From: Alkalicoccobacillus plakortidis
GTDB lineage: Bacteria > Bacillota > Bacilli > Bacillales > Bacillaceae_D
Assembly (NCBI RefSeq): GCF_023703085.1
Contig: NZ_JAMQJY010000001.1
Coordinates: forward strand, 372,001 to 436,000
Direction of reading: 5' to 3'
DNA: 64,000 nt
Below the pieces are notes generated by a model, which had not been told where the DNA came from, did no database searches, and was given only the letters and a program-made list of their open reading frames with translations. This document shows positions 57,086 to 64,000 of this stretch, one piece after another. The first letter of the stretch is position 1. Each line of letters starts with the position of its first letter. Both the position numbers and the translations under genes were made by a program.

Positions 57086-57805
57086 TTATTCCCCTAGATC
57101 CACATTGTGATATACCTGTTGTACATCCTCAAGGTCTTCTAATGCATCAACCAGTTTCTCAAACTGCTCTTTAGCATCTTCTGGGACTTCCACATCGTTT
57201 TGCGCAACCATTGTAAGCTCTGCAACAGAGAATTCACTAACGCCTAATTTCTTAAACGCTTCTTGAACAGCGTGAAATTGCTCAGGATCGGCATGAACGA
57301 TTACTGTATCATCTTCTTGCACGATGTCCTTTACATCTACCTCTTCCTCCATCATATGTTCTAAAACTGCTTCTTCTGAATGGCCTTCGACACCAATAAC
57401 TGCAGCTGCATCAAACATATAAGCAACAGACCCACTCACGCCCATATTACCACCGTTTTTTCCAAAAGCCGCTCGAACATCTGATGCTGTTCGGTTAACA
57501 TTGTTCGTTAAGGCATCGACGATAATCATCGATCCGTTGGGTCCAAACCCTTCATAACGGAGCTCATCGTAATTCTCATCTAAACCGCCTTTTGCCTTTT
57601 CAATCGCCCGATCTATAATTGCTTTTGGAACATTATATGTCTTAGCACGCTCTAGAACCACTTTTAAAGCTTGATTCGATTCTGGATCAGGTTCACCTTG
57701 TTTGGCAACCACGTATATCTCTCGACCGAACTTCGCATAAATTCTACTTGTATTAGCATCCTTTGATGCTTTTTTTTCTTTAATGTTATTCCATTTACGT
57801 CCCAT
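57086..57805 (-). CDS. yeeI: YebC/PmpR-family regulatory protein, YeeI type
   Basis: A 239-residue protein nearly identical in pattern to B. subtilis Yee[61 protein letters not shown] and the acidic [15 protein letters not shown] end. Related YebC proteins bind DNA or help ribosomes at proline-rich stretches. ATG 57805 is chosen by homology; GTG 57814 is possible. It lies just upstream of the trpS leader in the same direction. Confidence 0.93.
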   Translation of the reverse strand: MGRKWNNIKEKKASKDANTSRIYAKFGREIYVVAKQGEPDPESNQALKVVLERAKTYNVPKAIIDRAIEKAKGGLDENYDELRYEGFGPNGSMIIVDALTNNVNRTASDVRAAFGKNGGNMGVSGSVAYMFDAAAVIGVEGHSEEAVLEHMMEEEVDVKDIVQEDDTVIVHADPEQFHAVQEAFKKLGVSEFSVAELTMVAQNDVEVPEDAKEQFEKLVDALEDLEDVQQVYHNVDLGE

Positions 57806-57991
57806 TTTGAACACTCACTTTCCCTTGATCTCTCAGTTTTTATCATATCCTAATTCTTATGTTTCTGACAAGGTATTAGGACAACCCTTCCTATAATATA
57901 CTGTAAAATGTTGTTTTTAAGTGGGATATTCAGGGTATCTATATCTTTGTGCATGATTCATTATTTCGATCACTAATTAGGAGCTGAAGAA

Positions 57992-58288
57992 TTGAAAAGA
58001 GTCGAGGTCAAGAAACTAGCTATTGGTAGTGTATTAAAAAGTGCCATTTATTTTTATTTTATTCCCATTATTCTTATGCTTATCGGTACGATTGTTGTAA
58101 CGTTTGTTCTAGTTGCTCAAGATGGAGCAAGTGGATATGTAATGATTCCTGCTTTCTTAATCGGAATTGTCTTTTACACGGGATTGTACGCAGGCATTAT
58201 TTCATTAATGACACTCTGCTACAATTGGTTAGTTGGTAAATTTGGCGGACTTGTTTTGACGATTGTAGATGTAGATACGGAAGAATAA
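57992..58288 (+). CDS. Small membrane protein of unknown function
   Basis: A 98-residue protein with two long hydrophobic segments (FYFIPIILMLIGTIVVTFVLVA and IPAFLIGIVFYTGLYAGIISL) and a short acidic tail (VDVDTEE). It somewhat resembles DUF3566-like proteins but I cannot assign it. The start is TTG 57992 with TAGGAGCTG upstream. It is monocistronic, with a terminator shared with the convergent GH2 gene. Confidence 0.65.
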   Translation: MKRVEVKKLAIGSVLKSAIYFYFIPIILMLIGTIVVTFVLVAQDGASGYVMIPAFLIGIVFYTGLYAGIISLMTLCYNWLVGKFGGLVLTIVDVDTEE

Positions 58289-58293
58289 CAAGT

Positions 58294-58328
58294 AGAGCTT
58301 GCCAAAGGAATTCCCGTGGCAAGCTTTT
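58294..58328. terminator. Bidirectional terminator
   Basis: AGAGCTTGCCA with TGGCAAGCTTTT; it lies between the small membrane protein gene and the GH2 gene. Confidence 0.75.
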
Positions 58329-58331
58329 ACC

Positions 58332-60014
58332 TTACTCACTAAAATACTTTTTCACTACACTAGCTGCAAGCTTAGGTCGTCTAAATTCATCAAATATGCC
58401 CTTACTATTTTTTGTTCCAGCCCGACTCATTAACCACCCTGTATCTTCTACAACTTTACAATCAGCAAATTGCCAAATATACATACCAGAGATGAAGGAT
58501 CGCTTCGTATAAGCTCGAAGGTTCTCTTCTATGATAATCGCCTGTCTTTCCTCCGTACCCCGTACTGCATTAGGATGACGTAGACCGTAATACCCGTCTC
58601 CGCCAAACTCACTCATAATAATCGGCTTACCACCTCCACCAAGTTCTTCTGCCCAGATTCTTGCTTGATCAACCAGTTCTCCTGGATCTTCATCTGTATA
58701 CCATAATGGATAAAGATTAAAAGAAATAATATCCGCAAGATCAAAACAAATATCGTGTTCCCGGTGATGTGTAGCATATGTCACTGGTCGTGATGAGTCC
58801 AACTCTTTAATTTGTTCAAGTTGTTCTTTATACATCACTTTGCCTTCTTGTGTATTACTCGCACATTCATTTAGAATGGCCCAGATTAAGATACTTGGAT
58901 GATTAACATGATTCTGCACCATTTCCTCGTTACAATCCATACATTGCTTTTGGAATAATGGGTCACTCATTTGATCAAGCACTAGCCCTCTTGCGTGATT
59001 TTCCTCCCATACAGCAATTCCTCTCTCGTCACATAGGTCTAGGAATCGCTCATCATTTGGATAATGACTGGTCCGAACAGAATTAGCTCCAGTTTCAATA
59101 AGGAGTTCAAGGTCTTGAACTAATAACTGATAAGGAAAAGATGCTCCAACTAATGGATGGTCTTCGTGTCGGTTATACCCTTTTAGTATAATATCTTGGC
59201 CATTTAATTGTATGCGGCCATTCTCTGTTGTGACCGTTCTGAAGCCAACACGTTCGATTAGGTCATCAACTGGAGTCGTTTGATGATCTGTATAAACATG
59301 TAAAGTTAATAAATAAAGAGACGGATTATTTAACTCCCACGGTATTAACTGTTCGAACATCTTGTTTATTTGCACATCTACTGTTTCGTTCGCTTGGATT
59401 TCGATAAAGCCAAACGAAATAGGTGTATCAGCTAATTGGCCCTTTATTTCTACCTTTTGTATAGTATCATGATGATTCGTTACCCATACTTTAATATCCG
59501 CTCCCCAGACGCCATCCTTTTGAAAAGATGTGCAGGACAAACGATCAATACATACATCAGATATGTATTCGATGGAAGTAGGACGAATGATACCACCATA
59601 TGTGTAATAATCATTGGCTATATGAAGCTTAGATTTCTCTGAAAACGTATTGTCTACAATCACAACAAGTTCATGCTCTCCTTTTTCAACATCTTTTATA
59701 TATGTAGAAAAGGGTGTATATGCATTATAATGATGAGCTACATGCATACCATTCCAATAAACGTCTGCCGTATGACTCACGCCTTTAAAATTTAATTTAA
59801 TCGACGTATCTTTGCTCACATCTACTTTGCGCCTATAGGCAGCTTTTCCTCGATATGTTCGAAAGTCAGGGTGAAGTTCCAGGCAAGCTGGTACGGGCAT
59901 ACGATATTCGTATCGTTCGCATACTGAATCACCCTCATTGATCGGTTGAAAATCCCAGTCACCTTCTAACTCATACACGTCCCGGATCTTGTTTGTTTCA
60001 AATAATCTAATCAT
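58332..60014 (-). CDS. Glycoside hydrolase family 2 enzyme (beta-glucuronidase/beta-galactosidase-like)
   Basis: A 560-residue GH2 protein: sugar-binding domain (YRGKAAYRRKVDVS), immunoglobulin-like domain and TIM barrel. The acid/base is E383 (ILNECASN) and the nucleophile is E469 (IIMSEFGGDG). The RTSHYPNDERFLDLCDERGI segment is typical of beta-glucuronidase/galactosidase subgroups. No signal peptide, so it acts on imported sugars. It starts 20 bases after the fucosidase, so they form an operon. The exact sugar (galactose, glucuronate) is not decided. Confidence 0.87.
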   Translation of the reverse strand: MIRLFETNKIRDVYELEGDWDFQPINEGDSVCERYEYRMPVPACLELHPDFRTYRGKAAYRRKVDVSKDTSIKLNFKGVSHTADVYWNGMHVAHHYNAYTPFSTYIKDVEKGEHELVVIVDNTFSEKSKLHIANDYYTYGGIIRPTSIEYISDVCIDRLSCTSFQKDGVWGADIKVWVTNHHDTIQKVEIKGQLADTPISFGFIEIQANETVDVQINKMFEQLIPWELNNPSLYLLTLHVYTDHQTTPVDDLIERVGFRTVTTENGRIQLNGQDIILKGYNRHEDHPLVGASFPYQLLVQDLELLIETGANSVRTSHYPNDERFLDLCDERGIAVWEENHARGLVLDQMSDPLFQKQCMDCNEEMVQNHVNHPSILIWAILNECASNTQEGKVMYKEQLEQIKELDSSRPVTYATHHREHDICFDLADIISFNLYPLWYTDEDPGELVDQARIWAEELGGGGKPIIMSEFGGDGYYGLRHPNAVRGTEERQAIIIEENLRAYTKRSFISGMYIWQFADCKVVEDTGWLMSRAGTKNSKGIFDEFRRPKLAASVVKKYFSE

Positions 60015-60034
60015 TAACTTCCTCCTTCATTAGA

Positions 60035-61502
60035 CTAATCAAGTAATATCTTTATCACAACAGGCATATCACTTTGTACTGTATGTGTTTGGACAATCAA
60101 ACCTTGCTCTGTACGCTTCCATTCTGGTTGCTCAGCAAATCCTAGTAAAGACACTTCCTTAATAATGCCATGAAAATGAGGTAACTTTGACGCATCCTTC
60201 TCTGCAAGCGAAGTCATACACACTTCTCCACTTTTAGGGTATTGCAGGACTGTCGCAAATAGGTAAGAACCATTTACTGTAAAACGAATATCTTCTGGAG
60301 TGAACACCTTTGTTTCGTTATCTGTGAATTGTCCTTCTATAATCTCGGTTGGTCCTTCCCCAGATTTTCTCCATACTTTCGTGTCATATATAGCCTCACC
60401 ATTTACCTTCAACCAGTCACCAATCTCAAGCAAAATGGCACGATCTTCATCTGGAATGGTTCCATCAGCTTTTGGTCCAACGTTTAGTAATAATGAACCA
60501 TTTTTACTGACGATATCAACAAGGTCTGAGATAATCTCTTTAGCTGTTTTATACTCATTATTTTCTGTATAACACCAGGAGTTTTTTGCTACCGCTGAAT
60601 CCGTTTGCCAGAAGTATGGTTTCTGTTCAGCAAATTGTCCTCTTTCAATATCAAGAACTGCAGTCCCAAACATAAAGGCATCATGTTTGTAGTTAATCGC
60701 AACCTCGATTCCCCACTCAAGAGCACGATTATAATAATAAGCAGCAAATTTCTTTAGATATGGTTTAACAGCATGATGTTGAATCCACCAGTCAAAATAC
60801 ATAATCCGTGGTTGATATAGATCCACAATTTCACATGTGCGTACAAGCCAATCCTCTAGAAATTCTTTTGATGGGGCTTGGGCTAAATAAATCTTGATGG
60901 TCTGGCTCTGGCATTGCTGCCCAATAAAAATCTCCTTCCACAAGTGGTTCTTTAATATCACTATCAAATTCTTTTCCGTGCCCCATGAAAAACCAATGCT
61001 CCATTCGATGAGAAGATGCACAAAAAGCAATCTCTCGTTTGGCCAATGACTCACCTAATTCTCCAAGTACATCTCGTTTTGGACCCATTTCATATGCATT
61101 AAATGGTGACACCTCACTTTTATACATCTGAAATCCATCATGATGCTCTGCAACCGGCATGACATACCGTGCACCTGCATCTTCAAACAACTGAGCCCAT
61201 TCTTCTGGATTAAAATATTCAGCCCTGAATTTTGGAATAAAGTCCTTATATCCAAATTCTTTATGCTCACCATACGTTTTAAGATGATGTTCGTATTCTT
61301 TTGATCCTTGAATATACATATTACGCGAGTACCATTCACTTCCGAATGCCGGAACAGAGTAAACACCCCAATGAATAAAGATGCCGAACTTTGCTCCTTG
61401 GTACCAATCCGGTACCCTATATTCTGATAAAGAGCTCCAATGATCTTTGAATCTCCCTTCTTTTATTACTTGATTAATAGTTTCTAGATAAGCCTCTTTC
61501 AT
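60035..61502 (-). CDS. Alpha-L-fucosidase (GH29), frameshifted
   Basis: A GH29 enzyme of about 488 residues without signal peptide. N-terminal segments are WYQGAKFGIFIHWGVYSVPA and YVMPVAEHHDGFQMYKSEVS; the nucleophile Asp lies in IMYFDWWIQH; the C-terminal region has KNGSLLLNVGPKADGTI. Frames break at 60876-60881 (GCTTGG on the plus strand); GCTGG gives HQDLFSPAPSKEFLEDWLV, the normal continuous sequence. It releases L-fucose inside the cell for the fucose operon 15 kb away. A cre site lies 44 bases upstream. Confidence 0.9.
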
Positions 61503-61545
61503 AAGTGCCTCCTCATTAAATGTGTTGTTCTTATCTTAAGCTCAT

Positions 61546-61561
61546 TTGTAAGCGTTATCAA
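61546..61561 (-). promoter_or_regulatory. Catabolite-responsive element (cre) upstream of fucosidase
   Basis: TTGTAAGCGTTATCAA (plus strand) fits WTGNAANCGNWNNCAW at every defined position, 44 bases upstream of the start codon of the fucosidase-GH2 operon. CcpA repression is expected. Confidence 0.72.
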
Positions 61562-61570
61562 TATCATTTC

Positions 61571-61609
61571 AAAAAAAATCACTGATCCATTTTAAGTTCG
61601 AATCAGTGA
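61571..61609 (-). terminator. Rho-independent terminator of the desaturase gene
   Basis: Minus strand TCACTGAT and ATCAGTGA stem followed by eight T residues, just after the desaturase stop at 61625. Confidence 0.88.
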
Positions 61610-61624
61610 GCATGAATTATTTAC

Positions 61625-63131
61625 TTACCCTGTATAACGACCTGAATGCAGTTCATCTTCAAGAATGAAGTCGGCAGTCAGTTGTCCTGACAGTGTGACC
61701 ATCGGAACCCCTCCACCTGGGTGAGTTGAACCTCCCACAAAATAAAGATTAGAAAGCACCTGACTTCGGCTTGGGATTTTAAAGCCTCCATTTGTTTTCC
61801 GATCTGCTGCAACACCGTAGATTGAGCCACCATTAGATCCGTATAGTGTATTAAGATCATTTGGCGTGAATACATATTCAAATTCAATATGATCACGTAT
61901 TTTGGATAAACCATTACGCTCAAGCTTGCTAAGAATAGTTTCACGATAGGTGTCTTTATACATAGCCCAGTCCTCTCCATCTTTTAATGGGGGAACATGA
62001 GTAAGTATAAAATGATTTTCTGCTCCAACCGGTGCTTGCAGCGGATCAGATTTAGAGGATATCCCTACATACACAGTTGGATCATCAGCCGGCCGCTTTT
62101 CCTCAAAGATTTGTTTAAATTCTAATTGCGGATCCTTAGAGAAAAAGAAATTGTGATGAGCAAGTTGCGGATATGTTCGGTTTATACCTAGAAGTAACAC
62201 TAAACCAGAAACACTCGGTTCATAGTTGCTCAGCTTTTTAACTTCTTGTTTTGCTTTTGGTGCTTTAGTAAGCAGTTTTTCATAAGTCGGTATAACCTCA
62301 AGATTTGAAACGATGATATCCGCGTTCAACATCTCTCCGCTCGCTAGTTGAACTGCTTTTGCTTGTCCATCTGACTCTATGATTTGATCCACTCTAGCAT
62401 TAGTACAAATATCTACTTCAAGCTCATTCAACACTCGTTCCATAGCTCGAATGATATTATACATGCCACCCTCAACATAATGAACGCCAAGACCAAATTG
62501 AACGTAAGCAAGTTGTGATAAGACAGCTTGGTGCCTGATAAGGAGATGAGCCTACATACATCACTAAAAAATCAAGAAGTTGCTGTAAATGAGGATCCCT
62601 TATATACTTTTTTGTAGCTTGGTTCATACTTTTCATTGGGTCCATTGCAAGCAATTCTTTAAAGCTATGCAAGGTACGCAAGTCCTTTAATCCAGCTAAG
62701 CTTTTTTGATAGAAGCTTTTGGTACATAGCTCATAAATTTGACTACTATAATGTAGATAATCAAGAAACCCAGACTTATCCTCTGGTGAAATTCGATCAA
62801 TTTCAGCTAGCATATCCGGTAAATCACCTTTAAGATCAATGGATACACCATCCTCGAAAAACGTTCGCCATTGAGGTTCAATTCGCTTGATCGTCAGATA
62901 ATCAGAGAGTTTACGTCCTGCACGTGTAAACAATTGTTCCAATGTCCATGGCATCGTCAAAATAGATGGACCTGTATCAAACGAATAACCAGCACCACTT
63001 CGGATATTACATTTTCCACCAATTCGTTCATTGGCCTCTAGGACTTGAACCTGATAACCTTCTGCTGCAAGACTAATTGCTGAAGATAACCCACCAATTC
63101 CGCCACCAATTACAATTACTTTCTTCTTCAC
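61625..63131 (-). CDS. Phytoene desaturase family FAD protein (CrtN/CrtI-like), frameshifted
   Basis: A carotenoid-type desaturase/oxidase of about 500 residues. The N-terminal FAD-binding motif is VIGGGIGGLSSAISLAAEGY with the VLEANERIGGKC segment, and the C-terminal signature is YFVGGSTHPGGGVPMVTLSGQ. Frames break at 62526-62531 (GCTTGG on the plus strand); GCTGG gives APAVLSQLAYVQFGLGVHY. It could make or oxidise C30 carotenoids (as CrtN/CrtP in other bacilli) but CrtM-type genes are not in the window. It heads a group with the methyltransferase-like gene upstream. Confidence 0.88.
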
Positions 63132-63151
63132 ACGTACTTACCCCTCTTCTC

Positions 63152-63712
63152 TTAATAGATCCAAGGCATTAAAATCCAGCGCTGCCGTTTCCACTCGTCA
63201 TAGGTTTCACCCAATGCTTCTGTTAACATCGCTTCCTCAAGCTTTATTCGAATAACGATGGAAGGAATGATAAGCAGAAGAGTGAATAACAACCCTACCC
63301 ATGAAGCTAGGTAACAGGATAGACCAACCATGCAGACTATTAAGGCAGTATATAAAGGATGTCTCATAGAACGATATGGTCCATGACTAACCAGTTTTTT
63401 ATCAGCAGATACCTGAACATGCCTTGTAAATTCATGCTTTAACGTCAGCATTGACCAGTATCTGAGAAAAATACCTGTTCCATAAATAAACAAGCTTAAC
63501 CACGTGATAAAAAGAGGTGTGTGAATTACAAATGAGGTTTCTCGGATAATCAGGCAACCAATGACCGTTGCGATGATGGAAAGTAGAATAAGGTAATAGC
63601 TTTTTTGTTCAATTGAAAGAGAGTCTCCTGAGTGACGTGCCCCTCTAAAAAGAACAAATTCCAATAACCAAATTAGACTTAAGCAAAAAAAGAACCACTC
63701 TTCTATATTCAT
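63152..63712 (-). CDS. Isoprenylcysteine carboxyl methyltransferase-like membrane protein
   Basis: A 186-residue protein with about five hydrophobic segments, of the ICMT/PEMT-like family: TRHVQVSADKKLVSHGPYRS and MRHPLYTALIVCMVGLSCYL (SAM-binding RHP motif) and the LEEAMLTEALGETYDEWKRQ C-terminal part. In bacilli such genes often accompany carotenoid or lipid genes. The order with the desaturase 20 bases downstream suggests co-transcription and a role in modifying an isoprenoid product (inferred). Confidence 0.85.
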   Translation of the reverse strand: MNIEEWFFFCLSLIWLLEFVLFRGARHSGDSLSIEQKSYYLILLSIIATVIGCLIIRETSFVIHTPLFITWLSLFIYGTGIFLRYWSMLTLKHEFTRHVQVSADKKLVSHGPYRSMRHPLYTALIVCMVGLSCYLASWVGLLFTLLLIIPSIVIRIKLEEAMLTEALGETYDEWKRQRWILMPWIY

Positions 63713-63733
63713 AAAGCTCCCTTCACTTGCTGA

Positions 63734-64000
63734 TTAGTTAGAAGTAACACGCTGATACGTAACGTGTGAATAACGTTGGATAATAATAACGATAATGAGC
63801 ACAGAAGTTAAAACAACCGCCATTTGATAGGTTGGAATGATAATAGCACCAATAAAAATGACTAAACCACAAGCAAAAAATAACTTTCCAGCTAAACGAT
63901 TAACAATCGCCCAAACCTGATCGTTCTGAAGGGTCCAACGATTTCGTGCACCAAAGATAGCATTCCGTTTCACTTGCGGCATAATGTTACCAATAATCAT
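63734..64000 (-). CDS. SdpI family protein, partial at the window end
   Basis: The 3' part of a membrane protein with two hydrophobic segments; the start lies beyond 64000. The conserved SdpI/YfhL segment is IIGNIMPQVKRNAIFGARNR followed by WTLQNDQVWAIVNRLAGKLF. SdpI is the immunity and signalling protein of B. subtilis against the SdpC toxin; many homologues are not linked to a toxin. No sdpC-like gene is visible, so an immunity role is not implied. Confidence 0.82.
   Translation of the reverse strand: MIIGNIMPQVKRNAIFGARNRWTLQNDQVWAIVNRLAGKLFFACGLVIFIGAIIIPTYQMAVVLTSVLIIVIIIQRYSHVTYQRVTSN

Noticed and set aside
63734..64000. Toxin immunity system around the SdpI-family gene
   Set aside because: No SdpC-like toxin or SdpAB genes are visible, and SdpI homologues are widespread without toxins.

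Overview
The window is a chromosomal segment of a low-GC Gram-positive endospore former of the Bacillaceae. The evidence is the Bacillus-type gene set (YpsA, GpsB, class B RNase P RNA, YneT-ParE-ParC, MotA-MotB, CwlC, YeeI), AGGAGG-like ribosome binding sites, frequent TTG and GTG starts, a T-box leader, a sigma-B-like promoter, CcpA cre sites and a PerR-like box. No CRISPR array, rRNA, tRNA, prophage or intact insertion sequence was seen.

Layout. 1-1.9 kb: ypsA-gpsB-RNase H-like-rnpB. 2-7.5 kb: an ABC importer of the TrpXYZ type, sstT and rlmL; the importer and sstT lie between rnpB and rlmL, which are close together in B. subtilis. 7.7-14.7 kb: small membrane and unknown proteins, gluconate kinase, the sporulation amidase CwlC, a HesB-like protein, an M32 carboxypeptidase, a flavin reductase-like protein under a 37-bp palindrome, and MarC. 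14.8-17.4 kb: an OpuF-type compatible-solute transporter whose permease and binding domains are fused. 17.4-23 kb: yneT-parE-parC and a YteA-like stress protein. 23-28.3 kb: a YtvI-like permease, motAB, a YitT protein and a lipoprotein. 28.3-40.4 kb: an accessory stretch with an M23 peptidase, a UvrA-like ABC protein, katG, a CHRD protein, a GNAT enzyme, an Rtp/PadR-like protein and a DrrAB-type exporter. 40.5-61.5 kb: a carbohydrate island. 54-58 kb: a decayed methyltransferase/dehydrogenase pair, a LuxR-type regulator, trpS with its T-box and yeeI. 61.6-64 kb: a carotenoid-type desaturase, a methyltransferase-like membrane protein and an SdpI-family protein cut by the window edge.

How the genes work together. 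The island encodes a plausible complete route for fucosylated glycans: alpha-L-fucosidase and a GH2 glycosidase release sugars, a binding-protein ABC transporter imports them, and FucU, two short-chain dehydrogenases, a fuconolactonase, an enolase-superfamily dehydratase and a fumarylacetoacetase-type hydrolase convert L-fucose to pyruvate and lactate without phosphorylation. An AraC-type regulator sits divergently, and perfect cre consensus sites lie upstream of the transporter and of the fucosidase.

Most notable observations. (1) At least fourteen genes carry a one- or two-base frameshift, and nearly all breaks fall on a true CCAGC/GCTGG pentamer. Ten times it reads CCAAGC/GCTTGG, and removing that one base restores the conserved protein. 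This looks like a motif-specific consensus error, perhaps from DNA modification, not like real gene death. (2) A protein closely resembling B. subtilis replication terminator Rtp has nearly the same GTAC palindrome upstream of itself and of the neighbouring ABC exporter, suggesting a local repressor role. (3) Several real gene remnants (permease tail, ATPase piece, binding-protein tail, methyltransferase with a missing middle) show repeated remodelling around the carbohydrate island.
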